A stretch of 64,000 nt of DNA from Falsiroseomonas sp051433195. Lineage in GTDB: Bacteria; Pseudomonadota; Alphaproteobacteria; Acetobacterales; Acetobacteraceae. The DNA is taken from assembly GCF_051433195.1 (NCBI RefSeq), contig NZ_JBHMFT010000002.1, positions 369,918 through 433,917 of the forward strand, given 5' to 3'. Position numbers and translations under genes: made by a program. Under the pieces are notes generated by a model. It made no database searches. It was given only the letters and a program-made list of their open reading frames with translations, and had not been told where the DNA came from. This document shows positions 42,891 to 51,134 of the stretch, piece after piece (position 1 is the first letter of the stretch; each line of letters opens with the position of its first letter).

Positions 42891-42919
42891 ACCGCGGCTC
42901 GCAGGGGCCGCGGTTTTTT
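42891..42919 (+). terminator. Intrinsic terminator after the Mla operon
   Basis: ACCGCGGC (42891-42898) pairs exactly with GCCGCGGT (42907-42914), with an 8-base loop, and is followed by a run of T from 42914 to 42919. This is a classical rho-independent terminator on the plus strand, 26 bp after the lipoprotein stop. Confidence 0.88.
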
Positions 42920-43187
42920 CATGCCACGGGAGCATGATCGAATACCAAGGACATTCCCGGAAATAAGACGGCGTAGGCTGTCTCGTTCATCCTTTTCCCA
43001 TCTCTGGACGTCATTTTCCGAAACCTGAGAACCAGAGCGTTGTGTCTCCCGCCAGGGGACGTCCCGGCCCGCCGATGCCACCCAGGCACGACGACACAGC
43101 CAGGACGTTTCCTGACAAGATACGCAACTTAAGGTTGTCTTACAGTCTGGAAAATCCGGTGTCGCAACTTTAACTTGTGGTCAGTCC
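42920..43187. other. Non-coding region upstream of the DUF2939 gene
   Basis: No gene is seen in these 268 bases. The second half is relatively AT-rich and carries two GCAACTT motifs (43124-43130 and 43164-43170), 40 bp apart; the first lies in CAACTTAAGGTTG with CAAC/GTTG arms. These could be regulatory sites for the gene starting at 43188, but no consensus promoter is clear. Confidence 0.4.
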
Positions 43188-43853
43188 ATGCGCACACGGA
43201 GTGCCCTCGTGGCTTCGGATTGGAACGACGTCTGGGCGGAGTATGATGCGCGCCATCCGGCCTGTCCGGCCGTGCCGGCGCCGGCGGCCTATCCGCCTCG
43301 CCCCACCCTGGAGGTTCCGGATGCCCCGGTGGCGCGCCGGCGCCGGACCCGGCCGCTGCTGGCCCTGCTGGTGCCGATCCTCGGCCTGGCCTGGGTCAGC
43401 GCGCCCTACGCCACGGCCTGGCAGGTCGGCCACGCCATTGATGCGCTCGACCCCGCGCGGATGTCGCGCCACCTGGACCTGCCGGCCCTGCAATCGGCGG
43501 TGCGGGAGGGGCTCGACCTCGGCCCGGTGGCGACCGAGACCGGCCAGGCGGCCGCCTTCCTCCACGGCATGGCGCAGGACATCACCGCGGCCTGGGCCGA
43601 ACCCGCCGCGCTGGCGCAGGTGGCGCTGGCGCGCGGCGTGACGCCCGGCGCGGCGACCGAGGCGCTGCGCCGCACCGTGCCGATCGGCCTGACCCGGTTC
43701 GAGATGCCGCTGCGCGGCCACGTCGCGCCGGTGACCCTGCATCTGGAACTGGCAGGCGATGCTTTGGCGCCGCGCTGGCTGGTCACCGGCGTGAAGCTCG
43801 ACCGCATGCCGCCGCTGGCACCCGCGGCCCAGCGCTTCAGCGCGTTGAGGTAG
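43188..43853 (+). CDS. DUF2939 domain protein, single-pass membrane
   Basis: A 221-residue protein with a cytosolic N-terminus (about 45 residues, proline-rich), one membrane helix (RPLLALLVPILGLAWVSAPY) and a periplasmic DUF2939 domain recognised from YATAWQVGHAIDALDPARMSRHLDLPALQSAVREGL. DUF2939 proteins have no known function. ATG 43188 is reported; a GTG 22 bp later, starting VASDWNDVWAEYDARHP, is a plausible alternative. The 3' end lies inside a 25-bp duplication (43829-43878). Confidence 0.78.
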   Translation: MRTRSALVASDWNDVWAEYDARHPACPAVPAPAAYPPRPTLEVPDAPVARRRRTRPLLALLVPILGLAWVSAPYATAWQVGHAIDALDPARMSRHLDLPALQSAVREGLDLGPVATETGQAAAFLHGMAQDITAAWAEPAALAQVALARGVTPGAATEALRRTVPIGLTRFEMPLRGHVAPVTLHLELAGDALAPRWLVTGVKLDRMPPLAPAAQRFSALR

Positions 43854-43878
43854 CCAGCGCTTCAGCGCGTTGAGGTAG
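43829..43878. repeat. Perfect 25-bp tandem duplication at convergent gene ends
   Basis: Bases 43829-43853 are repeated exactly at 43854-43878. The first copy holds the stop of the DUF2939 gene (43851-43853). The second holds the end and stop of the DUF2783 gene on the opposite strand (43862-43864). Removing one copy would leave the two genes overlapping at their 3' ends within the single remaining unit. Confidence 0.9.
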
Positions 43879-44053
43879 CCAGGGCCAGCGCCTGTTCCAG
43901 CACGCGGGCGTCGCCGATGTGGTTGGCCAGGATCAGCACCAGCTTGGCATCCAGCCGGCGCGACGCCGCCTCGTCCAGGTCGCGATGCGCCGCGACCAGC
44001 ATGGCATAGGCGGCATCCGGATCGGCCAGCCGCGGCGTGGTGTCGAGGCTCAT
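43862..44053 (-). CDS. DUF2783 domain protein
   Basis: A 63-residue cytosolic protein of the DUF2783 family. The recognisable core is DPDAAYAMLVAAHRDLDEAASRRLDAKLVLILANHIGD. Members are usually encoded next to flavin-dependent hydroxylases, as here; an accessory role is likely but unproven. Its ATG overlaps the stop of the flavoprotein gene by four bases (ATGA), so translation is coupled. The last residues come from a duplicated 25-bp segment. Confidence 0.82.
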   Translation of the reverse strand: MSLDTTPRLADPDAAYAMLVAAHRDLDEAASRRLDAKLVLILANHIGDARVLEQALALATSTR

Positions 44054-45654
44054 GTCACGGTCTCCCGCATGAAGGCCGCCAGCGCGGCGCGCACCGCATC
44101 CGGCCGTGGGGCGGCAAATCGGGCGGCGATGTGCTGGTCCGGCCGGATCAGCACCGCGCCGCCGGGTGGGGCGCCGTAGCGCGCGGCGGCCAGCCCGGCA
44201 TGGTCCCACAGCGCGCCGGGCGTGTCCTCCGCCGTGACGAACACCGCCCGCAGCCCCGGCACCGGCGTCCAGACCGCGTCGAAGACGAGGAGCGAAAAGT
44301 CGCCACCCAGGTGGCGCAGCAGCCAGTCCGGCCGGCCGTCCCGCAGCACCGGCGCATCCGGCGCCGGCGTGCCGGGCACGGCGCCGCCGGGCCAGGGGCC
44401 GTCATCCGGGGCGTTCAACGGGCTGTCCGCCAGCAGGGCGGGGCGCGACAGGCGGCCGGAATTGACCATGGCGCGGGCGAAGGCGTGCCCCTCCGCCAAA
44501 TCCAGCACGGCGTCGCGGTAGGCCCGCGCGGCCGGCGTCTTGGGCGTGATGAAGTCCGTCGCACGGGTCGAATGCAGGATGTTCTCCTCCGCCGCCGCGA
44601 TGCGCTCCGCGTCGTAGCTGGCGAGCAGGGTCGGCGTGGCCTCCCCGCGCAGGGTGGCGGCCAGTTTCCAGGCCACATTGTCGGCGTCCTGCACGCCGCC
44701 ATTGCCGCCGCGGGCGCCGAAGGGGCTGACCTGGTGGGCGCTGTCGCCGGCGAAGATGACGCGGTCGTGCACGAAGCGGTCCAGCCGCCGGCAGCGGAAG
44801 GTGTAGAGGCTGACCCACTCCAGCTCGAACGGCACCAGCGGGCCGAGCATCTCGGCGACCCGCGCCCGCACCCGTGCCGGCTGCGTCTCCACCTCCGGGT
44901 CGGCATCCCAGCCGAGCTGGAAATCGATGCGCCAGATGTCGTCGGGTTGCTTGTGCAGCAGCACGGACTGGCCGGGGTGGAAGGGCGGGTCGAACCAGAA
45001 CCAGCGCTCGGCGGGAAAGGCGACATCGCCGGTGATGACGACGTCGGCGATCAGGAAGCGGTCGCGGAACACCTGGCCCTGGAAGGCGAGGCCCAGGCTG
45101 CGACGGATGAAGCTGCGGGCGCCGTCGCAGGCCAGCAGCCAGTCCGCCCGCAGCGTGTAGGCGCCGCCGGGTGTCGCCACGGCCAGCGTCGCGCCCGTCG
45201 CATCCGGGGCCACGGCGGTGACGGCGTGGCGCCAGCGCAGGTCCACGCCGGCGGCGACGCAGGCGTCCACCAGCCATTCCTCGACGTAGTATTGCTGCAG
45301 GTTGACGAAGGCCGGGTATTCGTGCCCGGCCTCCGGCAGCAGGTCGAATTCATAGGCCTGCCGGTCGCCGTGGAAGACGCGGCCGGTCTTCCACGTGACC
45401 CCCTTCTCCAGCATGCGCGCGCCGAGGCCGAGCCGGCCGTAGATCTCCAGCGTGCGCTTGGCGAAGCAGATGGCGCGGCTGCCGGAGGAGACGCTGTCCT
45501 CCTCGTCCAGCACCGTCACCGCCACGCCCTGCCGCGCCAGGTCCAGCGCCAGGGTCAGCCCGACCAGCCCGCCGCCCACCACCACGACGCGGCGATGGTC
45601 CTGGCCGGAGGCCGGCGGCGGCGGCGCGGCGTAGGTCGGGTTGGCGCGCGGCAT
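44050..45654 (-). CDS. FAD-dependent aromatic hydroxylase (MhpA-like)
   Basis: A 534-residue flavoprotein monooxygenase resembling 3-(3-hydroxyphenyl)propionate hydroxylase. It has the FAD-binding VVVVGGGLVGLTLALDLARQG, the NADPH/FAD DG motif (LLACDGARSFIRRSLGL) and the second FAD motif VIFAGDSAHQVSPFGARGGNGGVQD. A C-terminal thioredoxin-like domain (about residues 400-530) is also typical of this subclass. Predicted to hydroxylate a phenolic ring. ATG 45654 is 4 bp after the stop of the MBL-fold gene, so at least three minus-strand genes are co-transcribed. Confidence 0.88.
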   Translation of the reverse strand: MPRANPTYAAPPPPASGQDHRRVVVVGGGLVGLTLALDLARQGVAVTVLDEEDSVSSGSRAICFAKRTLEIYGRLGLGARMLEKGVTWKTGRVFHGDRQAYEFDLLPEAGHEYPAFVNLQQYYVEEWLVDACVAAGVDLRWRHAVTAVAPDATGATLAVATPGGAYTLRADWLLACDGARSFIRRSLGLAFQGQVFRDRFLIADVVITGDVAFPAERWFWFDPPFHPGQSVLLHKQPDDIWRIDFQLGWDADPEVETQPARVRARVAEMLGPLVPFELEWVSLYTFRCRRLDRFVHDRVIFAGDSAHQVSPFGARGGNGGVQDADNVAWKLAATLRGEATPTLLASYDAERIAAAEENILHSTRATDFITPKTPAARAYRDAVLDLAEGHAFARAMVNSGRLSRPALLADSPLNAPDDGPWPGGAVPGTPAPDAPVLRDGRPDWLLRHLGGDFSLLVFDAVWTPVPGLRAVFVTAEDTPGALWDHAGLAAARYGAPPGGAVLIRPDQHIAARFAAPRPDAVRAALAAFMRETVT

Positions 45655-45658
45655 GGGG

Positions 45659-46663
45659 CTACGGGTGGACCTCGGCGGATTTCATCGCCGTGCCGTGTTC
45701 CAGCGCCTGCCACATCGCCACGTCGCGCTCCGCGGTCCAGATCCGCGGGTGGTCGAGGCCCTTGGCCTCGTCGAAGGCGCGGGTGACGTTGAAGGGCATG
45801 CAGTGCTCGAAGATCACCCAGGCCCCGTATTTCGGGCGCAGGAAGCCCATGGTGTCGTCATAGACCGCCTTCAGGTCCCAGCCCTTCGCCACGCCCTGCT
45901 GCACCCGGGCGAACAGGTCGGAGGTGAAGGACCGCGTGCCTTCGATCGCCTCGGCGCAATCCGCCTTGGTCAGCAGCGCGCGGCCGCGGCCGGGCACCAG
46001 CTTTTCGGCGCCCAGCGCCGCCACGGCATCCAGCGTCGCCGACCAGTCGGCGAAATGCGCGTCGCCGCAATAGGGGGTGGCGCCGAATTCCACCGTGTCG
46101 CCGGCGAACAGCACCTTTTCCTTTGGCAGCCACACCACGGTGTCGCCCGCGGTGTGGCTGCGGCCGACGTGGATGATCTGCGCCTCCCGCTCGCCGAGCC
46201 AGATCGTCATCCGCTTCTCGAAGGTATGGGTCGGCCAGGTCAGGCCGGGGATGCTCTCCTTGCCGCGGAACAGGCGCGGGAAGCGGCCGATCTCGCTGTC
46301 CATGTCCTGCTGGCCACGCTCGACGATCAGGTCCCGCGTCACCCGGCTGGCCAGGATGGTGGGATCGCCCCCTGGTGATTCCCCTGCGGGGAAATACCCG
46401 CTCGCGCCGAGCACCCGCACCGCGTGGTAGTGCGTCAGCACCACCTGCGTGACCTTGCGCGGCGTCACCTGGGCGATGCGCGCCATCACGTCCCGCGCCA
46501 TGGCCGGCGTCGCCTGCGCATCCACCACCACCACGCCATCCGGCCCGATGACGATGCCGGAATTCGGATCGCCCTCCGCCGTGTAGGCGTAGAGCCCCGG
46601 GCCAAGTTCGTCGAAGGACACCGTCTTGTCGGCCAGGTCCTGGGCCGAGGCGAAACCGGACAT
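45659..46663 (-). CDS. MBL-fold metallohydrolase-like protein
   Basis: A 334-residue protein of the metallo-beta-lactamase fold. The first metal motif reads LTHYHAVRVLGASGY: the first two histidines are present, but the usual Asp-His of HxHxDH is replaced by Val-Arg. Later landmarks are normal-looking (VGRSHTAGDTVVWLP, VLFAGDTVEFGATPYCGD). This changed site suggests a single-metal or altered active site. ATG 46663 has GGAG at a good distance. It is first of the transcript that includes the hydroxylase and DUF2783 genes, suggesting a role in the same aromatic pathway. Confidence 0.83.
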   Translation of the reverse strand: MSGFASAQDLADKTVSFDELGPGLYAYTAEGDPNSGIVIGPDGVVVVDAQATPAMARDVMARIAQVTPRKVTQVVLTHYHAVRVLGASGYFPAGESPGGDPTILASRVTRDLIVERGQQDMDSEIGRFPRLFRGKESIPGLTWPTHTFEKRMTIWLGEREAQIIHVGRSHTAGDTVVWLPKEKVLFAGDTVEFGATPYCGDAHFADWSATLDAVAALGAEKLVPGRGRALLTKADCAEAIEGTRSFTSDLFARVQQGVAKGWDLKAVYDDTMGFLRPKYGAWVIFEHCMPFNVTRAFDEAKGLDHPRIWTAERDVAMWQALEHGTAMKSAEVHP

Positions 46664-46785
46664 GCGCAGGGTCTCCGTCGTTTCGCCTAAACTCGGCCCG
46701 CCCGTATCGGCCTGCAAGTCCCGGCCGGCATGCCAGCCGCCGCAACCCGGTGCGCGCGGGGAAGGAGGCTGCGATGCCGTCTTTG

Positions 46786-46814
46786 TAGGTTCCCATCACG
46801 GGTAGGGGAGCCTA
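46786..46814. promoter_or_regulatory. Imperfect inverted repeat between divergent genes
   Basis: TAGGTTCCC (46786-46794) and GGGAGCCTA (46806-46814) are complementary except for one G-T pair, with an 11-base spacer. It lies in the 204-bp gap between the MBL-fold gene and the Crp/Fnr gene, about 54 bp before the latter's ATG, so it may be an operator. No TTGAT-N4-ATCAA Fnr box was found nearby. Confidence 0.4.
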
Positions 46815-46867
46815 GGGTTGCAATCGTGGGACGGCACCCAATCCGCCGGCCCGGATGGCAGGACACC

Positions 46868-47605
46868 ATGAGCCGCAATCCGAACCTGACCCCGCTGCCC
46901 GGCAGTTGCGCCGCCTGCACGGTACGCCCCTTCGCCCTGTTCCGCGTGGTCCCGCAGGCCCGCGTGGGGGAGATCGCCAAGGTCCGCACCGGGGTACGCC
47001 TGGTGCGGGCGGGGGATGCGATCCTCGACAGCGTCTTCACCCTGTATGCCGGCTGGGCCTTCACCTGGACCGCGACGCCGGATGGCCGCCGCCAGGTGCT
47101 GGATTTCCACCTGCCCGGCGACCTGGTGGAACGCACGGAGGATGTGGCGGAGGTCGAGGCGCTGACCGACGCCTCCTTCTGCATCCTGTCGCGGGAGAAG
47201 CTCTGCGCCTTCATGGGGGATGATCCGGGCCTCGCCCTGTCCTACGTCGAGGGGCTGACCCGTGACCGCGCCCGCATGCGCGAACGCCTGACCAGTCTCG
47301 GCCGGCGCGATGCCGCCGGGCGGGTGGCGCATCTGCTGCTGGAACTGCATGGCCGCCTGCTGCGCCGCGGCGGCGCGGACCAGCGCGGCGCGGCGGTGCC
47401 GCTGAAGCAGGCGCATCTGGCGGATGCGCTGGGCCTGTCCGTGGAACACGCCAACCGGGCGCTGGCGGCGATGCGCCGGGATGGCGTGGCGACCCTGGCC
47501 AAGGGCCGGCTCGCGATCCTGGACCGGGCGGCGCTGGAGGATCTGGCCGGCTGGGCCACGCCCACGCCGCCGGCCTCCATGGCGTTGCGGAGCCGGGCCG
47601 GCTGA
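46868..47605 (+). CDS. Crp/Fnr-family transcriptional regulator
   Basis: A 245-residue regulator with a cyclic-nucleotide-like sensor domain (VFTLYAGWAFTWTATPDGRRQVLDFHLPGDLVE) and a C-terminal helix-turn-helix (KQAHLADALGLSVEHANRALAAMRRDG). A CAAC pair near residue 14 resembles the start of the Fnr iron-sulfur ligands, but the third N-terminal cysteine is replaced by hydrophobic residues (TVRPFALF). It is therefore Fnr/FixK-like rather than a proven oxygen sensor. ATG 46868 starts just before the CAAC motif. It is divergent from the MBL-hydroxylase unit. Confidence 0.88.
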   Translation: MSRNPNLTPLPGSCAACTVRPFALFRVVPQARVGEIAKVRTGVRLVRAGDAILDSVFTLYAGWAFTWTATPDGRRQVLDFHLPGDLVERTEDVAEVEALTDASFCILSREKLCAFMGDDPGLALSYVEGLTRDRARMRERLTSLGRRDAAGRVAHLLLELHGRLLRRGGADQRGAAVPLKQAHLADALGLSVEHANRALAAMRRDGVATLAKGRLAILDRAALEDLAGWATPTPPASMALRSRAG

Positions 47606-47682
47606 ACCAGGCGCGGGACGCGGTGGTTGAGGCGCCGGGGCGGCGCCGCTACCTTTCGGGGACGCAACCGGAAACCCGCCCC

Positions 47683-48318
47683 ATGCCGCACCGGACCATC
47701 CTGCGCCGATTGTTGGGCCTGCTGCTGCTGCTGGCTTGCCTTGTTCAAGGCCGGCCGGCCCTGGCGCAGGGCGACCCCTCCTTCAACCTGGTCAACCGCA
47801 GCGGCCAGGTGATCCGGGAGATCTATGTCTCCCCGACCGATGAGCGCTACTGGGGCGCGGACCTGTTGCAGGCCCAGGTGCTGCCCAATGGCCGCAGCTT
47901 CGCGGTGCGCCTGCCACCCGCATCCGGGTGCCGGCAGGATGTGCGGGTGGTCTATGCCGATGGGCGGCCGGAGGAACGGCGGGCGCAGGACACCTGCCGC
48001 ATCGCGCAGATGGTGTTCGGCGCGGCCGCGAATGCGGCACCCCAACCGGGATCGGCCGGCACGGAAAATCCCTCCTTCAACCTGGTCAACCATGGGGCGC
48101 TGAACATCACCGCGGTCCATGTCTCCCCGGTCGAGATGGATTCCTGGGGCAACAACCGGCTGGGCGACCAGTTGCTGACCCCCGGCCGGCACCTGCGGGT
48201 CCGGCTGCGCAGCGGTGAATGCGAGAACGACATCCGCATCGTCTGGGCCGATGGCCGGTCCGAGGAACGCCGCCGCATCGATACCTGCCGCATCGTCAAC
48301 ATGGTGTTCGGCCAGTGA
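47683..48318 (+). CDS. Secreted protein with two tandem repeats of an unknown domain
   Basis: A 211-residue exported protein. The signal peptide (RRLLGLLLLLACLVQGRPALAQ) is followed by two copies of an 80-residue domain. Each starts PSFNLVN, passes a VSP block and a WG motif, and ends with ADGR-EER-DTCRI-MVFG. Each copy holds two conserved cysteines, likely a disulfide. I do not recognise the domain. GGNDE-like metal motifs or catalytic triads are not seen. ATG 47683 gives the signal peptide. Its stop overlaps the FkbM gene's GTG start by four bases. Confidence 0.75.
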   Translation: MPHRTILRRLLGLLLLLACLVQGRPALAQGDPSFNLVNRSGQVIREIYVSPTDERYWGADLLQAQVLPNGRSFAVRLPPASGCRQDVRVVYADGRPEERRAQDTCRIAQMVFGAAANAAPQPGSAGTENPSFNLVNHGALNITAVHVSPVEMDSWGNNRLGDQLLTPGRHLRVRLRSGECENDIRIVWADGRSEERRRIDTCRIVNMVFGQ

Positions 48319-49091
48319 TCACCCTCGCCGGGCAGTACGGCGCGCTGCGCGCCCGCCGGAAGGCCGGGGCACCGCTGGATTTCGAGGCGCTGCTGCGCGG
48401 CTTCTATGCCGGCCTGCTGCGGCCGGGCGACATCGCGGTGGATATCGGCGCCTTCAAGGGCACCCACACCATGCCGATGGCGGAGGCCGTCCGCGGCGAC
48501 GGCGGCGCGCTGCACGCCTTCGAGGGCAATCCCGAGACCGCCGCGGCGCTGAAGCCCTTCCTGGCGCGGCCGGGACGGGACCACGTGATCCTGCACGAAT
48601 GCGCGGTGGGAACCCAGGATGGCAAGACCAGCTACGTCATGGCGCTGGACAGCCCGGGCTACAGCGGCCTGCAGCGGCGCGAATACGACCAGCCGAACAT
48701 GCGCACCCGGCAGGTCACGGTGCGGACCGTGCGGCTGGACACGCAGCTCGGCCACCTGCCGCGGCTGCGCTTCATCAAGATCGACATCGAGGGCGGCGAA
48801 TTCGATGCGCTGCGCGGCGCGGAGCGGCTGGTGGACCGCCACCGCCCTGCCATCAGCTTCGAGTTCGGCCAGCGCTCCTACAAGGCCTACGGCGTCGAGC
48901 CCGCCGCGGTCTACGACTGGTTCACGGCGCGGCGCTACATCCTGTTCGACATCATCGGCAACCCTCTGCTGACCCGCGAACGCTTCCTGCACGCCGATGC
49001 CACCCCCGGCCTCTGGGATTTCCTGGCGGTGCCGGAGGAGGTGCCGGAGATGCGCCGCCAGGCCCGCGCACAGCAGCAGCGGGCGGGCTGA
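48315..49091 (+). CDS. FkbM-family methyltransferase
   Basis: A 258-residue SAM-dependent methyltransferase of the FkbM type. Motif I is DIAVDIGAFKGTHTMPMAEAV, the acidic strand end is LHAFEGNPET, and the FkbM hallmark LRFIKIDIEGGEFDALRGAE is clear, followed by PAISFEFGQRS. FkbM enzymes often methylate sugars of surface glycans. GTG 48315 is chosen because it forms a GTGA overlap with the upstream secreted-protein stop, implying coupled expression. Confidence 0.86.
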   Translation: MITLAGQYGALRARRKAGAPLDFEALLRGFYAGLLRPGDIAVDIGAFKGTHTMPMAEAVRGDGGALHAFEGNPETAAALKPFLARPGRDHVILHECAVGTQDGKTSYVMALDSPGYSGLQRREYDQPNMRTRQVTVRTVRLDTQLGHLPRLRFIKIDIEGGEFDALRGAERLVDRHRPAISFEFGQRSYKAYGVEPAAVYDWFTARRYILFDIIGNPLLTRERFLHADATPGLWDFLAVPEEVPEMRRQARAQQQRAG

Positions 49092-49111
49092 AGCGCGCTC
49101 AGCCACCCGGG

Positions 49112-50470
49112 TCAGCCGCCTTGGGGGACGCCCAGCCGCACCCGCAGGCCGGGCGACGCATCCTCGAGCGTGAGGACCATCCCGTGCAGCTCCGCCACCG
49201 CCGCCACCAGCGCCAGGCCGAGCCCTGAGCCGGGCGTGGTGCGCGCCGCATCCAGCCGGTGGAAGCGCCGCAGCACGAGGGGCTTCTCGGCGTCGGGGAT
49301 GCCGGGGCCGTCATCCGTCACCGTGATCTCCGCCCCGCCGCCAGGTGCGCGCCGCAGCGCCAGCGCCACATGCCCGCCGGCGCGGCCATGCAGGATGGCG
49401 TTCCCGACCAGGTTGGAGACCATCTGCGCCAGCAGGTCGCGGTCGCCCTGCATCCGGATGCCGGGGGCGAGGTCGGTGGCCAGCGTCTGGCCGCGTTCCG
49501 CCGTCGCGCTGGCGTGCAGCTCCGCCACCGTCTCCAGCACCGCCGTCAGGTCCACCGCGGCGAAGGCGGCGCGGCGGGCACCGCTTTCGACCTGGGCGAT
49601 GCGCAGCAGGGCGGCGAAGACATCCAGGATGCGGTCGCACTCCGCCACTGCCGCCTCCAGCCCCGCAGCCGCCGCGGGCGTGGCGGCGGACAGCGATTCC
49701 AGGCGCTGGCGCAGCCGGGTCAGCGGCGTGCGCAGGTCATGCGCGATGTCGTCCGTCACCTGGCGCAGCGCCGCCATCGTGCCCTGCAGGCGGTCCAGCG
49801 TCGCGTTCAGGCGCCGCGCCAGCCGGTCGAACTCGTCGCCGCCGGGCCGCGCCGGCAGGCGGGTGCCGAGCCGCCCGGCCTCGACGTCCGCCAGCGCGCG
49901 TTCCATCTGCGCCGCGCGCCGCACCACGCCGCGGCCGACCAGCAGCCCGCCGGCCAGCGCCAGCAGCAGCGCGGCCCCGCCGACCCAGCCGGCGGCGCCG
50001 AGCAGTTGCGATTGCAGCCCCCGCACCGGCGCCAGGTCGCGCCCGACCAGCAGGAAATGCCCGGCCGGCAGCGGCGCGCCGAAGGCCAGCAGCACGCTCT
50101 CGGTGGTGCCGCCATCCAGGTCCAGCGCCGTCCAGCCGGCCTGTCGCGGCGCCGCCGCCAGGTTGCCGGCGATGCGCCCGCCATCCGGCGCGGACAGGAG
50201 AAAATACTGGGTGCCGCTGCGATCGGCGGCAATCCGCGCCTCGATCGACAGCGCGATGGAGGCCGGGCCGCCGAGGGCGCCCGCATTCAGCAGCACCCGT
50301 ACGTCGCGCTCCACCTCCGCCCGGATCTGGCCCTCGGCGAAGCGGGAGGTGGCCCAGAAGGCGATGCCGGCCAGCAGTACGGTGCCAAGCAGCGTCAGCA
50401 CCAGGTGCAGCAGGGTGATGCGGAAGCCGGTGGTGGCGTACCAGCGGGCGGGTTTTTCGCCCTCAGCCAT
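49112..50470 (-). CDS. Sensor histidine kinase
   Basis: A 452-residue membrane kinase. Two helices (about 17-40 and 155-180) enclose a periplasmic sensor of about 115 residues. A HAMP domain follows (MERALADVEAGRLGTRLP). The H-box is DIAHDLRTPLTRLRQRLE with the phosphorylated His, then NLVGNAILHG (N-box), VTDDGPGIP and GSGLGLALVAAV. Its ATG lies within the last 8 bp of the response-regulator gene, so the pair is co-transcribed. The divergent degP gene suggests it monitors envelope stress. Confidence 0.92.
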   Translation of the reverse strand: MAEGEKPARWYATTGFRITLLHLVLTLLGTVLLAGIAFWATSRFAEGQIRAEVERDVRVLLNAGALGGPASIALSIEARIAADRSGTQYFLLSAPDGGRIAGNLAAAPRQAGWTALDLDGGTTESVLLAFGAPLPAGHFLLVGRDLAPVRGLQSQLLGAAGWVGGAALLLALAGGLLVGRGVVRRAAQMERALADVEAGRLGTRLPARPGGDEFDRLARRLNATLDRLQGTMAALRQVTDDIAHDLRTPLTRLRQRLESLSAATPAAAAGLEAAVAECDRILDVFAALLRIAQVESGARRAAFAAVDLTAVLETVAELHASATAERGQTLATDLAPGIRMQGDRDLLAQMVSNLVGNAILHGRAGGHVALALRRAPGGGAEITVTDDGPGIPDAEKPLVLRRFHRLDAARTTPGSGLGLALVAAVAELHGMVLTLEDASPGLRVRLGVPQGG

Positions 50471-51134
50471 CGGGTGGCCGGATGACGTAGCCGCTGCCGC
50501 GCAGCGTGTGGATCAGGCTGGGCTCGCCGAGCTTGGCGCGCAGCCGGCTGACATGCGTCTCCACCACGCTGGTGCGCGGGTCGAAATGGATGTCCCAGAC
50601 CTGCTCCAGCAGCATGGTCCGCGTCACCACCCGGCCGGCGTGGCGCAGCAGCACCTCCAGCAGGCGGAACTCGCGCGGTTGCAGGTCGATGCGCTGGCCG
50701 CCGCGGGTCACGCTGCGCCGCAGCAGGTCCATCTCCAGGTCGGCGACGCGCAGCAGGCTCGGCTCCGTGCTGAGGGCCGGGCGCCGGCCCAGCGCATGCA
50801 CCCGCGCCAGCAATTCGGCGAAGGCGAAGGGCTTGGCCAGGTAGTCGTCGGCACCCGAATCCAGCCCCTCCACCCGGTCGCCCAGCCCGGCGCGGGCGGT
50901 CAGCATCAGCGCGGGCGTCGCCACCCCGGCGGCGCGCAGCGCGCGGACCAGGCCCAGGCCATCGAGTGCCGGCAGCATCCGGTCCACCACCAGCAGGTCG
51001 TAGCCGCCGCCGATCGCCTCCATCAGCCCGGTCCTTCCATCGGCGACGTGGTTCACCAGGTGCCCGGCTCCGGTCAGGCCCCGCGCCACCTCCGCCGCCG
51101 TGCCGGCATCGTCCTCCACCAGCAGGATGCGCAA
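50463..51134 (-). CDS. OmpR-family response regulator
   Basis: A 223-residue regulator. The receiver domain starts LRILLVEDDAG, with the phospho-acceptor Asp in LLVVDRMLPALDG and the conserved Lys in DDYLAKPFAF. The C-terminal winged helix ends GEPSLIHTLRGSGYVIRPP, typical of OmpR/PhoB. TTG 51134 is chosen because GGAGGAG lies upstream at a good distance and the receiver begins at once. It overlaps the kinase gene by 8 bp and is divergent from degP across a 117-bp gap that probably holds both promoters. Confidence 0.91.
   Translation of the reverse strand: MRILLVEDDAGTAAEVARGLTGAGHLVNHVADGRTGLMEAIGGGYDLLVVDRMLPALDGLGLVRALRAAGVATPALMLTARAGLGDRVEGLDSGADDYLAKPFAFAELLARVHALGRRPALSTEPSLLRVADLEMDLLRRSVTRGGQRIDLQPREFRLLEVLLRHAGRVVTRTMLLEQVWDIHFDPRTSVVETHVSRLRAKLGEPSLIHTLRGSGYVIRPPDG

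Noticed and set aside
46664..46867. Search for an Fnr/FixK box (TTGAT-N4-ATCAA) upstream of the Crp/Fnr gene
   Set aside because: No match was found; only an imperfect TAGGTTCCC/GGGAGCCTA repeat is present.
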